NCBI GenBank assembly: GCA_963965975.1
Contig: OZ014411.1
Location: 7,875,501-7,939,500 of the forward strand
From: Xestospongia bergquistia
Lineage: Eukaryota; Porifera; Demospongiae; Haplosclerida; Petrosiidae
Reading direction: 5' to 3'
DNA length: 64,000 bases
In this document: piece by piece, positions 39,601 to 51,900 of the stretch
How the letters are laid out: every line of letters starts with the position of its first letter
How positions within the stretch are numbered: the stretch's first letter is position 1
Made by a program: the position numbers and the translations under genes
The notes under the pieces: generated by a model
What the model was told of the DNA's origin: nothing
Seen by the model: only the letters and a program-made list of their open reading frames with translations
Databases searched by the model: none

Positions 39601-42600
39601 CTAACTATAGGTCTCTGCTTCATTCTCAACAGGTTTGTCTTCTTTCTTCTCCTCGGATTTGTCTTCTTTCTCTTGAAAAGTTTCTTCTTGTGTGCTGTCT
39701 AAATTCTCTTGTTGGCCCTCACTTGCACTAGCAGCAGAGATGCCACCCAATGTATTGCCACTTCCATCCTCAAAATCATTTGAGCCTTCTTGCTTTCCTT
39801 GATTTGGATGGAAAGCCTTTCCTGGAAGAGTATGGTCTTTATTATTATCAGTCGCAAGTTTAGAAGAACCCTCAGTAGTAGCATCAACCATTACAAATGC
39901 ATCACATTCAGGTGTTTCGTCACCACAACCAACTAATTTATCAGTAGATTTTAGGGGAGGTTCAATTGGCTGAGGAACAGTGTTAGTAGTTTTGTTGTTG
40001 TCCAATGCTTGATTATGTTCCATTGTCTGTTTTTTTTCACTATTAACTTTATCTGTAGTAGTATGAATGCAATCGTTGGCTGCGCCACTCTCCCCAAACT
40101 GGTCTTCGTGGTCTCCTTGAGAGTGCTGTTCATTGTGGTCCCCTTGCTGAGATTGCTGGAGACTGCTATGTTCTTCTAATTTGTGAGAGTTATCTTTTAG
40201 TTGGCCCCCTTGACTGTTACCTTCTTCTAATTTGTGAGAATCATCTTTTAGTTGGCCCCCTTGCTGAAGACTGCTACTTTCTTCTAATTGACGAGAATCA
40301 TCTTTTAGTTGGCCCCCTTGTTGAAGACTGCTACTTTCTTCTAATTGATGAGAATCATCTTTTAGTTGGCCCCCTTGTTGAAGTTGTTGAGCATCTCGGC
40401 TTGCTTGACAAAACTGCTTAGTGTTTTGGTCTCCATGCTGAAGCTGCTGAAGATCTTGGTTCACTTGCGGAACCTGTTGAAAATCTTGATCCCTTTGCTG
40501 GTGTTCTTGAGAACACGGGTCACATTTCTCAAACTGGTCCCCTTGCAGAGGTTGCTGTGTATATTGGTCTTCTTGCAGAGGCTGTTGAAGATCTTGGTCT
40601 CTTTGTGGAGATTGATCAGAGCCTTGGTTAGTTAGTGGATGTTGTTGAGAGATTTGGTTTCCTTGTGGAGGCTTTTGAGGGTCTTGGTCTTCTTGCTGAC
40701 ACAGAGGCTGCTCAGGCTGCTGAGGAGGTTGATTGGGATTTTGGTTCCCTTGTTGAGACAGTGATGTTAGTTGTTCATCATCTTCCTCATGCTGAAGCTG
40801 CTGAAGATCTTGGTTCACTTGCGGAACCTGTTGAAAATCTTGATCCCTTTGCTGGTGTTCTTGAGAACACGGGTCACATTTCTCAAACTGGTCCCCTTGC
40901 AGAGGTTGCTGTGTATATTGGTCTTCTTGCAGAGGCTGTTGAAGATCTTGGTCTCTTTGTGGAGATTGATCAGAGCCTTGGTTAGTTAGTGGATGTTGTT
41001 GAGAGCTTTGGTTTCCTTGTGGAGGCTTTTGAGGGTCTTGGTCTTCTTGCTGACACAGAGGTTGCTCAGGCTGTTGAGGAGGTTGACTGGGATTTTGGTT
41101 CCCTTGTTGAGACAGTGATGTTGGTTGTTCATCATCTTCCTCATCTTCTTCATCACTGTTTTCCTCCATGAAGTTAATGGCACTGTGAGGATCACATGGT
41201 TTATTTCCTACTTGTCCAGCCACGCCCACATGACCATCAGAACCGAAGAAGAGCACTGGTCTAGTATAAACCAGCTCGTATGGACCTTTCTTTACTTTCC
41301 AAAGAGCATTACGTTGCTCATTGTAATGTTTATCAAATTTTCTAGGTGTACAGGATATGGCTGGAGGGATTAAGGTAACGATTTCCCATGTAATAGTAGC
41401 AGCAGCTGCAATGAGCTCATCAGGTAACTCTATTCCCTCTTTAGCAGCAATATCACATAAATGTGACTTCATCTACAATAAGAGATAAACAATACACTGT
41501 ACATACATGTTATCATTCTGTGTGTATAAACATTAGTGGTTAAATCTTTAAAGGAAAATTGGTTATTACAAAGAACTAGTAAAAATCAAAGTACACACAA
41601 TACTAATCCACCTACTATATAAATTGAGTTACATGTAACATCCAACTTCAAATGGAGCAACATTTTATCAATAATGTACCTCAGCCTTTAATTCTTCAAT
41701 AATACTCTCTTTCCTTCCCTTCACATCAGCATGATACAGTAATAGTGAGTAAGCTCGACTCGTATCTAGTTGTTGTTCCTTCATACGATGTGATGATTTC
41801 TGTTTTTCTGTCATCTCAGACGGATCATTAAATAAAGTAAGTGCTTGTTCTTGTATGATCTTCATAGCATATTGACAACTCATAGTAAAAGCTTCCTGTA
41901 AAAGTAGAATAATACATATGACAAAATTTGTTAAGTTTGATAATGACCTGTTATTACATGTACATGTATATGATAAGAACAATGTGCTCAACAAAATCAA
42001 AATGTATGGAATAACATACAATAATGTACATGTACATGTATTACTTGAAAAAGAGGTGTAATCAATTTCTTCACATCATCTGTTGGTACATTGGGATTGT
42101 TTTTAGGTAATTTACGAATATAGTTCTTGAAAAATTCAGAGAACTTTGACGCTACATCAGTGTGTGTGATATCACCAGGAACAGTATCACCATACATCTT
42201 ACGAGCTTGATAAGCTGGAGCACCAATACTATATGGATAGTAAAGACATTACAATACCACAGATACTATATGTAATATTGAGTGAGTGTAAGAAGTACAT
42301 GATGATGATAAAGTAATGGTTGTGTTTCTGCTCCATCAAAAGAGACCCATTTTAGTACATGAGACAAAAAACAGATAAAAATAAATTTTAGTATTAAGAT
42401 ATTACACAGTTGCTTATTGGCAGAAAATATGTAAAACAAAAAGGTAAGAGAAATACAGGTAAGCAAAAAAAAACAAACTATTCATGTGTATTTAGGCTGG
42501 CATTTGCAAAATGCCAGCCTAAATACACACCATACATCATAGTACAAAATGGTCTGTTATAGATCAATGTAACACATAGGAATAAAAAGTAGACTGACAC

Positions 42601-44062
42601 TATTAGCATTCAACATTTGTACTACTTACAAAGAGTATTATCAACATGTATGCTTACTATTAACACACAAAGTACATGCACTACAAAGAGAATAATGAAA
42701 GTATACTTACACAGCTATCATAACTAAGGTTTGTCACTATGTCATCTTTTCCTGATTTTATCAATTAAGGTATCTCCCTTACTCTAACATTTAACCTCCT
42801 ACTATAGGATGGCATGTAGTGAATATTATTACATTTTCTAAACACATTAATCATATGCAGCTCATGTAAGTTGACTTCACACTTGAAGCACTTTGTCTGA
42901 ACACACATAAAAATCACATTTAACAAAACAAAGGTTTGAATGTGTAATGCGTTTATTTTGAATGGACACTTAGTGTGAACTCAGATGTTCTGCAGGCCTA
43001 GTATACATTATAGAATTACAGTTGGTATTAGCTGCCTAAGTCTGAATACGTGTACTTCTCTTTTTCTAAATATTGTTATCAGAGTGTGATTTACACTTAG
43101 TCTGATTTTGAGAGAGTTACATTAGTTAGTTAATACAGTATTTGTCAGGGACATTCCTACTTCAACATCGTAAACCTACCATGTCATAGATTTATCTGAT
43201 ATAACTAATGTGAATGTAAAAACATATATGTAACATATACACTAGTGTTAGACATATTTCTTGCAGTTAAAAGCCTAGCATTACTTCCATGTACTATATA
43301 CCTTCTATAAAAATAGCACTAAGTACATTGCAAGAACACTTAATTAAGGAAGTCCCACCCCCTAACCACAAACAAGTTAGCTGCCACAATATAATTGCTG
43401 TGATGCTGTCACATTAGTCATTTCTTCTCAGAGTAAGTACAACACAAGTGTTTCCTTATTGATCATTACTCATTCACTTATTATGGAGACAAACAAGTAC
43501 AGCTAACATAAAATTCAATAGTTGTCTACTATTGCAAACTAGTATAAAAAGACAATTAGCTACAAAAGAACCTGCTTTTGCTGGTACTAACACACGTTAT
43601 AATGATGTGTCAGCGTAAATGAGCAACTTCCTGTTGTTGGTCCTCTGAAACAACTAATGTACATGTACCATATGTACCATCTTGTAAACTAAACTATATT
43701 ACATGAGTAGATGTATGAATGTATCACTGACCCTAAAATCTCTCGTTTCTCTTCTTTAAGAACTTCTTTTTCTCTGAAGAAGAGACAATATGGCATGTCA
43801 AGTGTTAAAGTATAGAAAGTATTATTTTGTAGTTAAAGTTGTAAATTACGTAGTAACAGCTATATTTGTAGGGATAGTAATCAGTGTCATTATATTGATC
43901 CTACCAATACTATATATGTAGAACAAAATTAGTGAGAAAAATTCATAACTTTAGTTAAAACAGTTGGTAACACTTGTGATAAGACACTACTACAATATGT
44001 ATGAGTTAACACTCAATTTATTTCACAAAAAGTGACATCAATAGCATATATAATATATAATT

Positions 44063-44093
<31 letters not shown>

Positions 44094-45740
44094 CATATTG
44101 TTCTATTATTATTAGCTACAAAAATTAATTTATAATTTATAATACTCACTTATTAAATTGTTTCTCCTTTTCTTCAAGTTCTTTTTCTCGCCTAAAATGG
44201 TAATTAAAAAAACACACAATTACATGTACATTGAAACATATACATGTACTTAAAGTAGAGGAGATTTTCAATTATATTAGAAGACAGGCAAATCACTTGT
44301 GCAGGCAAACAATCAATAAGAGAGTGAATTATAATAACTTACATTTCAACCATCTTTCTCTGACTTTCCAAGTAGTTAATTTTCCTAAACAGAAAGAAAA
44401 GCACAAAATGTTATTTTTAAGGAGTTGATAAAATGCTTCAGAAAATTCTACACCTTTCTGCTTAAGCAAGGATTAGTTTATGTGCTATGTAAGTATAGTA
44501 AGATGCTAGAGACAAAATCCACTAAATGAAGAGTTATGATAAGTTTTATCTTAACAACTTAACACTCAAGAGTTAGATAAAAAGGTATCTACACAACTCA
44601 ATATTAATTAACAACAACAAACATTAATTTCCATTGCAAACATTAATTAATATTTCAAGCATAAATTATACTAAATCTAAACTTGATATAAACCAGTCTT
44701 TCTACAGTTAATATGTATCTGTACAATACTGTATGTGACAAAAATGATGATGCTGTTATTGATAGCTATTACATTTATTATAGTGTACTAACTTTTCACA
44801 TTCTTCAATGTATTGTGCTTGATCAAACAACTTCCTAGAAGAAAGAAGCATATTGATTACAAAAAAAAAATAATTATAAACTTACAATTCTAATTGAGCT
44901 TTCTGAGCTTCTACTTCACTCAAATTACTAAAAAAAAGAGAAATTTGAAATAATTAAAAAATAAAATACACTGTTTTCAATATGTTGTTGTTATTTCAGT
45001 ATACATTGTTATGTCAGCTATTGTGTTTGTTAGTGTTGGCTAGTTTCCACTTGTTATGTGAGTGTTTGAAAGTAATGTTGGAACTAAAGCTTTGTAACCA
45101 AAGACATTATGTTGGTAACTACTGGACACACACATACAATAAACTAGTAGTGATATATATGGTATATCAACAGGTACATGTACTATTATTCATATAGGGT
45201 CCTCTAGCAGCATATATAGAAGTTTCTATGGACTTCCAATATTGTCATGCTACTATAGTTTTTGATATTCTTGTTCACTATGGTACATCAATTCACTGAT
45301 ATTGTATGGACAAGGAAATGGATTAATTTTTAAATAGGAATGTATGCTATATCTATTTAATGAAACAAAGTGAACACCAAAGACAAAGTTCTAGATAGAA
45401 TATTTAGGACCAGCTGACTTACAAGAGAATATACAAATAATATTTTGCACAATGAAAGACAAACTTCAACAATCACATTTTATGTAACATTTAATTTATC
45501 ATACTTTTCTAATTTCAATTTGGCCAGCTCAACTTTCTGTTTGGAAAGTGTGTAGGCTTTTTCATAGGCCGCATTCCTCGCTGCTTCACCTGCAGCTTGT
45601 GCGATAGCCTTCGCTGATTCCTCTATTTCAGGATCATTAAGAAACTGTCTTATTTCTTTTGTAGGCTCTTCCCAGCCGTGTTTACCCACATTCTCAGATG
45701 TTCCTTTTCCTCCCGCACTTCTGCTAAATCCAATACCCAT
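39601..45740 (-). CDS. gene G: coiled coil + VKG module + Gln/Pro-rich repeat tail
   Basis: Nine coding exons join perfectly: 45505-45740, five of exactly 42 nt (44886-44927, 44793-44834, 44343-44384, 44150-44191, 43732-43773), then 42045-42228, 41680-41895 and 39601-41472, 905 residues from the ATG at 45,740. The start matches gene F (MGIGFS versus MGVGFS). Residues 1-79 include GWEEPTKEIRQFLNDPEIEE and an Ala-rich helix. Residues 79-148 are coiled coil. Residues 149-372 are the helical VKG module, ending WEIVTLIPPAI, LVYTRPVLFFG and VGVAGQVGN. The rest is acidic and Gln/Pro-rich, with a duplicated 118-residue block (392-628), several 19-residue units with GGQLKDDSH, and a Glu/Lys-rich end. 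It has no signal peptide, membrane segment or catalytic domain; a scaffold role is inferred. Confidence 0.87.
40145..40385 (-). repeat. 57-bp tandem units inside gene G
   Basis: Four to five units encode QQGGQLKDDSHQLEESSS or variants. The units keep the reading frame and differ by a few substitutions and one shortened copy. Confidence 0.85.
40434..41141 (-). repeat. 354-bp tandem duplication inside gene G
   Basis: Positions 40,434-40,787 and 40,788-41,141 are almost identical. Each encodes 118 residues beginning EEDDEQ and including QQPEQPLCQQEDQDPQKPPQ. Only a handful of residues differ, so the duplication is recent. The unit length is a multiple of three. Confidence 0.93.
42485..42529. 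repeat. perfect 21-bp hairpin
   Basis: TGTGTATTTAGGCTGGCATT(T) at 42,485-42,505 is perfectly inverted at 42,509-42,529 with a 3-nt loop. It lies in the long intron of gene G between 42,229 and 43,731. No associated gene or terminator context is seen; an intronic hairpin or mini fold-back is possible. Confidence 0.9.
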
Positions 45741-45838
45741 GCTTGGCTGGACGACAGCAAACTTCTTTGACAACGATGTGGGTGTGGTTTTTTAAACCCG
45801 GACAGGCCTACTTGTTGCCAATTGCTGTATCACTTACA
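45741..45838. promoter_or_regulatory. short bidirectional promoter between gene G and an HSPA12-like exon
   Basis: Only 98 bp separate the ATG of gene G (minus) from the ATG of the HSPA12-like exon (plus). The arrangement is duplicated at 56,937-57,010. No TATA box in a convincing position is visible. Co-regulation of the divergent genes is inferred from spacing alone. Confidence 0.55.
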
Positions 45839-46159
45839 ATGGCAAAGCCTCTTTCTCGTGGTAAAGCTGTTCCAAAGACTGAATCAGACTTCATAGCAAG
45901 TGAAAGTAACGTTGCAGCGATTGATTTTGGTACTACATACTGTTCACTGGCGTACATGACTCGAGGAGACGAAAAAGTGAGCCCATTCAAACTCAGTCAT
46001 GTGTTTACTCGTGTCCTTAACGCTCTGTTGCTGAGAAAGACTGGAGATATATTGGAGGTGGCTCAGTTTGGATACAGAGCACAAGAAGAGTACTCTAGAT
46101 TACGTCATGCTGATCATCTTAACTATCTCTATTTTGAGAGAATGAAAATATTAGATAAG
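45839..46159 (+). pseudogene. HSPA12-like gene remnant: intact exon 1 only
   Basis: An ATG at 45,839 opens 107 codons ending at a GTAACG donor. The sequence is nearly identical to exon 1 of gene I, including VAAIDFGTTYCSLAY (the Hsp70 phosphate-1 loop) and EVAQFGYRAQEEYSRLRHAD. Similarity to the first intron of gene I continues to about 46,860, then stops. No exon encoding the DIGGGTVD half of the ATPase follows before the Kelch relic. The copy therefore appears truncated by the duplication breakpoint. It could still be transcribed from the shared promoter. Confidence 0.7.
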
Positions 46160-47363
46160 GTAACGACACGCCTACTTTCTTTCTGTATTTATAATCACTA
46201 GTATTGTACTTCACAGCAGTATATGGTCAACATGTATTATGTAGATCACAGTTATTTAATACCTTAGTTTTGTTTAGACAACTAATACTGAAATGATAAT
46301 AAACCTATATAGACCACTTATATCATTGATGATTATGATATGATAAACATATAGTCATGGCTCTACAGTGGACTCTTGAAGAATGGATCCAATATTTCTA
46401 TCAGATTATTTCTTACTGTATCTGCTGAAGAGAGTTACAATATTACCAAAATTCTGATTGGCTATTGGTATTATTTAGACTACTTGCAAGTTGCACCTAA
46501 AATAATTAACATTAATAACTACTAGTGCATGGTGTCAACTTGGGAACACCTGTATAGGATGTCAAATATATGTATAATAATTTATACAGCAAGCTAAGCA
46601 ATTTAAGTACAAGTTTAACACTAGCCATACCACTCACTTACAGTGCTTTAAACAAATCCACTCAATAATGAGCTTACTTATATCATGTATTTGTGACACC
46701 AAGATAAAGAAAATTATAGATTTCTATAATAGACCTCCAATATGGCCAACACACGTAGTAATAACTAGTAAGTACTAAGTAATTAACTACATTACTTTCT
46801 TAGTAACTGTGGAACTATTTTACAAGATAGCAAGCGAAAATATTAGAATATCAGTGAATTTAAGATTGTTCGTTTAGAATATGTCTTTAATGACTTTTGT
46901 TTTATGTTACTACATTGTCCACTGATATCAGGTATTCTCCATTCATCTAAAAGTAGAACAAACAGAACACTCATCATCATACTTGTATCATAGTAGTAAT
47001 TTGGTTGTGATAATAATTAATAAAATGACAGTTTGTTAGTACAACTATAATTTTAATATTAACATTAACTGATCATTAAAGTATTATTGTAAATACTTTG
47101 CTAAAATTATTTCATAAGTTATGTAGGTAACAGGTATATACAATATAAGTTGTTATATAGTGAACAATTGATTAGTTTTATAGTTTTCTACTTTTAGTAA
47201 GTTCGAAAAACAGTAAGATTTATAAATTGGAATAATGAGTAGTAATATTTATAAATAACAAAACAACAGGTGATAGAACGTTTAGATGACACAACACAAT
47301 AGCAGCACTCTATGATAGTGATATGATGTCTAATAGTATAATATGATATATTAATGTACTTAC
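46160..47363. other. intron remnant and spacer
   Basis: Up to about 46,860 this is a diverged copy of intron 1 of gene I (compare 57,345-58,240). Beyond that it is AT-rich spacer in which I see nothing. Confidence 0.6.
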
Positions 47364-47829
47364 TAGTGGATATGTTATATAGGTTCTGTTCATTAGTACG
47401 TATTCTACCAGTGGGTAACTGTATATACTGAACTTGTGGTAGTTTTGTAGAAGGTAGGGATCCAAGACCTTCTATAACTAGAAGATGTGCACTCCTTTGT
47501 ATTCAGTCAACATCATACCACAATAGGCTCTCATCATCACTGGTCTCCTATCATCAGGTTAGTGGAAATATCTAGTTCATGCAAACTATTATGAAACAGT
47601 TGTCATGACCACACCCTCCTCCAATATAATAGATCTTGTTCAATGTAGCACAGGAACACCTGATCACTCCTAACAAAAGATTACCTCTGGTGTGCTTAGT
47701 GTCCCATTTACTAGTGGTAATATTGAAGATTTGAACTTGAGATGTCAGTCTCCTTTTCTCATCATTGTTGTATGCTTGAGGTAAGTTTGGTTGATCCCTA
47801 CCCCACAAATATAGACTCTCACCAATCAC
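47364..47829 (-). pseudogene. frameshifted Kelch-repeat fragment
   Basis: The minus strand first reads IGESLYLWGRDQPNLPQAYN, then QIFNITTSKWDTKHTRG and KIYYIGGGCGHDNC, a clear Kelch blade pattern. The frame then shifts near 47,595, after HDNCF, where another frame continues NSLHELDISTN. It continues with RRPVMMRAYCGMMLTEYKGV, shifts again by what looks like a 2-bp insertion near 47,490, and continues LGSLPSTKLPQVQYIQLPTG in another frame before a GTAAGT donor at 47,363. At least two frameshifts make it a pseudogene. It lies downstream of kinase gene F and may be left over from a Kelch-containing neighbour. Confidence 0.75.
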
Positions 47830-47864
47830 TTGAGTGTCATGATCAACTATTTTATCAAGTTTGT

Positions 47865-48960
47865 ATTATCTTGTAGAGAATGATATGTACCATATCTTGA
47901 GATCATTATATGGTAATATACGACTATATTGTACTAATTACATGATATTACCCACAGATATATCAGTGACCATCTTGAAGTATCGAGTCATTCCTACACT
48001 TTTTGATGGAACTCAAAACTTTCACCTGACATTTCTAACAGAAATTCATGACTGGATACATCAAGTGAGCACAAAATGTATTACTAGGGTAATAATAGCT
48101 TCAGAATTCAGAAATCTATAGTATTTGCATATTATTTAAGATCACAGCTGGATTCAATAAGTTAGTCACTACGTACTAGATTATTTTATATTCTATCAGT
48201 ACAATCTACTGACTTCGTTGACTTTCAGATAGGTAGAAGGTGCATATGAATTAAATACAGAGATTTGTAAATATTAGTTGTTTTTCATAAAAGAAAAATA
48301 TTCTATATAATTGTTATTGTAGACCATAGAGCTAAGTTTAGTAAATTTGGATTGGTCTCTTTATATCTGTATCATATAATTCTTCATTGACGCAGATTTT
48401 ATCATGAAAATAGACACTTGATAAGAACATAACATTTAAGTTGTGGAAGAAAAGAAACTACCTTTTGTATAAAAGAATTGCAAGGAACTTAAAAGCCTGC
48501 TGAAGCATTCCTTATAAGTTATCATGTATAAAGTATGTTACTTTATTGCAATATGGATTGAAAATATGATGGGAAGTTGATTAATAAATAGACAGACAAT
48601 AATGTAGTAAAGGGATGGAATACTAAAGTGACTTTTTAGGTGTTGTCTTGAGTCCTCATTGTTTTCCTTTTATAGCTACTTTTAGATATCCACTACATAG
48701 TTCAGACAACAGATACCAAGGTGACTACAGCATGTGAATAAATATATACCATCTACCTTTGTTACTATTAGTTACTATACACCCTTATATATAACAAAAT
48801 ATGTTTTACTAAATTAAGTAAACACTAGGCTATATAATTAGTCTATCAAAATAGCAGCAGGCAAAATGACATAATACACTAATGAGTCCACAAAAACCAA
48901 ATCACTAAATCTTATACCACGTACATACTGCAAAATATCAGTAATTTCAACATGTTACAC
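47865..48960. other. spacer downstream of gene F
   Basis: About 1.1 kb of AT-rich DNA following the stop of gene F. No exon, repeat family or regulatory motif is recognised. Confidence 0.5.
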
Positions 48961-48967
48961 TTGGTTG

Positions 48968-51900
48968 TTAGAGTTGGTTTAAGATTTGGGTCATAGTTGG
49001 ACGACGTTGATGATCTCGGTTAAGACATCTTTGTATGAGAGAGGACATAGGAGACCATGACACTCCATTAGCTTGTTGTTCTCTCTCTATAACTGTCATA
49101 GCAGGTGGACAATGCAGTATCATCTCCATTAGGAGAACAGAGTAACTGTATACATCCATTGCTGGTGTATGATCATCTGGATAACGTGACTCTGGAGCAG
49201 CATAGGCTGGGTTTCCTGGCATGTCTGTCTTTGCTTGTTGTTGGAGGTTAGCTGCTCCATAATCAGCTACTTTAGCTTTGAAACTATCACCTACTGATGG
49301 TTCTAACAGGACATTAGGACTACTTACATCTCGATGTATAATAGGGTTGGGCTTCCATAGATGGAGGTAGTTCAGAGCTAAAGCAATATCTCGACTGATA
49401 CCAAGTATTTGAGGTTGTGTCAATGCTTTCTTTTGAAGCTCTTTGTAAAGACTAGTGGTCATGATCTCTGTAAGGATAATGGGTGTACCCACTCTAGTAG
49501 CTCCAATGAATTGGACAAGATTAGGATGACGTATTCTAGAAGCAATGTCCATTTCCCTGGAAAAAATATTTCGTGTATAGTCTGAGATGATGATACCATG
49601 AAGAGACTTAGCAGCTACTCTTAAACCTCGGAAAATAGCCACTTTAACTTTACCATATGACCCATCACCTAAGACCTCCTGTGTCATAGTCACTTCTTCT
49701 TTACCCACAACCCAATGAGGTTGTCCCTGTTGAGAACGAAGTTGTTCTAACTGTTGATGCTGACTACGAACTGTTTCTTGAGACTCTTGCAATTGTCCCT
49801 GACAATCTTGTAACTGTTGTTCAATATCTTGTTTATCTTCTTCTGTTTGTTGTAGTTGTTGTAGTAGGCGGAGATTATTTTGTTGATATTGATCTCTAGT
49901 AGATTTTGTCTCTTGTAATTCATCTAAAAACAGATCAGAGATAAATTTGGTTTAATAACCATATGTATTTAACTCTTAACTAATTTACACATTTCTGCTA
50001 GCCATTCTTTCATGTATTTGTCCATCCAACTATCTGTCTATCTATTTCATTCTTCTTCCCATCTATGTAACAACCCATGAAAGCATCTGTTTGTCTGTCT
50101 CTCAGTCTATCTATTATTTTAAATCTAACTGTTACAAACATCAATTCTACTGATGGATTGATGATTAAGTAATGTAATTTATTGGACAATGGTCTGATCA
50201 ATGGAGAAATTGATAAACATAAGAACAATAGATGATGGATGGTTGAATGTTTAAATCATTAGATAGTAGAGTATAAGGAAAGGACTAAATTATTACTTAA
50301 CATCCGGACTAGATCTATACCAACATTAATGACAAGTACATGTTTTCAAGAAAGATCAATAAGATAAAAAATATCTGTTGAATTCTCTTTTAATGATTGC
50401 TAACCACAAGGCAATTAATTGCACAAGGGCTTGGGCTCAAACTCAGGCTCACAGGGAATGTTTATGTATTTGTTACTCTTAGGCATGCATTAATTGGTTT
50501 TTAGAATACATAACCAAAGGAATATTTATCTCATGAATAATTACAGAATGGCTAAGACCACAAATGGTTGAATGCTATTCTGAAGAAGGTGAAGTTGAGC
50601 ATATCAATGGTGTTTGGCCTAACTTCATATTAGAGAATCCAAGTTAATTCGTAGTATAATTTTTATTATGGTATTAGTCACGCCTTGCCACGTGTGATAG
50701 GAGTGGTCAGATAAGAATATAAAAACCCAAGGTAATCCTAACACCTCGGCCTTTTTTCAAACGACATGAAAATTATCATTGATCTTATTATTAGCAGTAT
50801 TACTGAAAAATAATATTATTAATCATTATAGTTAATCCTTTGTGCATATGTAATATACGTATCTTATCACATATCAATGGGGTGTGGTGGGTGGGAGCCA
50901 TTGATATGCTCAACTTCACCTTCTTCATATAACTCAGAATAGCATTCAACCACTTTGTGGTCTTAGCTATTCTGTAATTATATTTCAGAAAGCTCAGTCT
51001 CAGATTGTTTTAGCTCATGATTTGAGAGGATAGACCTGCCAAAACTTGAATTGGACAGGTTTATAATAAAACTTTTGGAATGTAGATTCTGCACTCCAAT
51101 CAGCTGCTTTAAGGATATCTTCTGTAGTCACATTTGCTGCCCTTGAGATGGATGCACCTACTACTGTTACTGTAGTATTTCCTGAGATAGGCCACAAGGC
51201 TAGTTGTGGCAGAATTTCTGGGAAGATCCTGTCTGCAGTTCCCACAGCAGATCTTCCTTAGGTTGGATTTTCTGTGGGAAGTCTTGTAGTAGGCTCAGAA
51301 GCAGAGGGTACCATGGTTGAGATGTCCATATGGGAGCCACTAGTATGCTACTTTGTCACTGTGTCACTTTACCTTGGCCAGGACCCTTCCTACTAGGTTC
51401 CAAGGAGAACGGTAAAACCCCATAAATTTGTCCAGTCCTAGAGGAATGCATCTGTTGCTTCCGCCAGAGGGTCTGGTCTCCAGCTGAAAAATTGAGGCAG
51501 TTGATTTTGTTAGCTGAGATGCAAATAGGTCCACCTCCATCGGACCCATTGTCACCTGGATTTTCTGGAATATCCTTGGACTTAGCATCCAGTCTGATCG
51601 GTCTCTGATCACCCTTGACTCCAGATCGGCGATCACATTCTGCTTTCCTGGTAGGTGTTGTGCTGATAGAATAATGTCCTTCTCCAGGCACCACATCCAA
51701 AGATCTCTTGCTAAGGTGATTGCTTGGAGTGATACTGTCCCCCCAGGTTGTTGATGTATGCTACTGCAGTCGTGTTGTCCAGGTACAAGAAGACATGTTT
51801 GTTTGCCTGACCTTTGAGGAATATTTTTGCTGCTAGTGTAGCAGCTAGTAGTTCTAGCCAGTTTATGTGCCATGTCCTCTCGGATGGGGGCCAAGGGCCC

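Noticed and set aside
40366..41373. Several plus-strand open frames of 70-116 codons opposite gene G
   Set aside because: They are the antisense of the Gln/Pro-rich repeats, which lack stop codons in antisense frames because of their composition.
42485..42529. Hairpin considered as a tRNA-like or microRNA precursor
   Set aside because: No tRNA arms or anticodon loop, and the 3-nt loop and 21-bp stem do not match a miRNA precursor without small RNA data.
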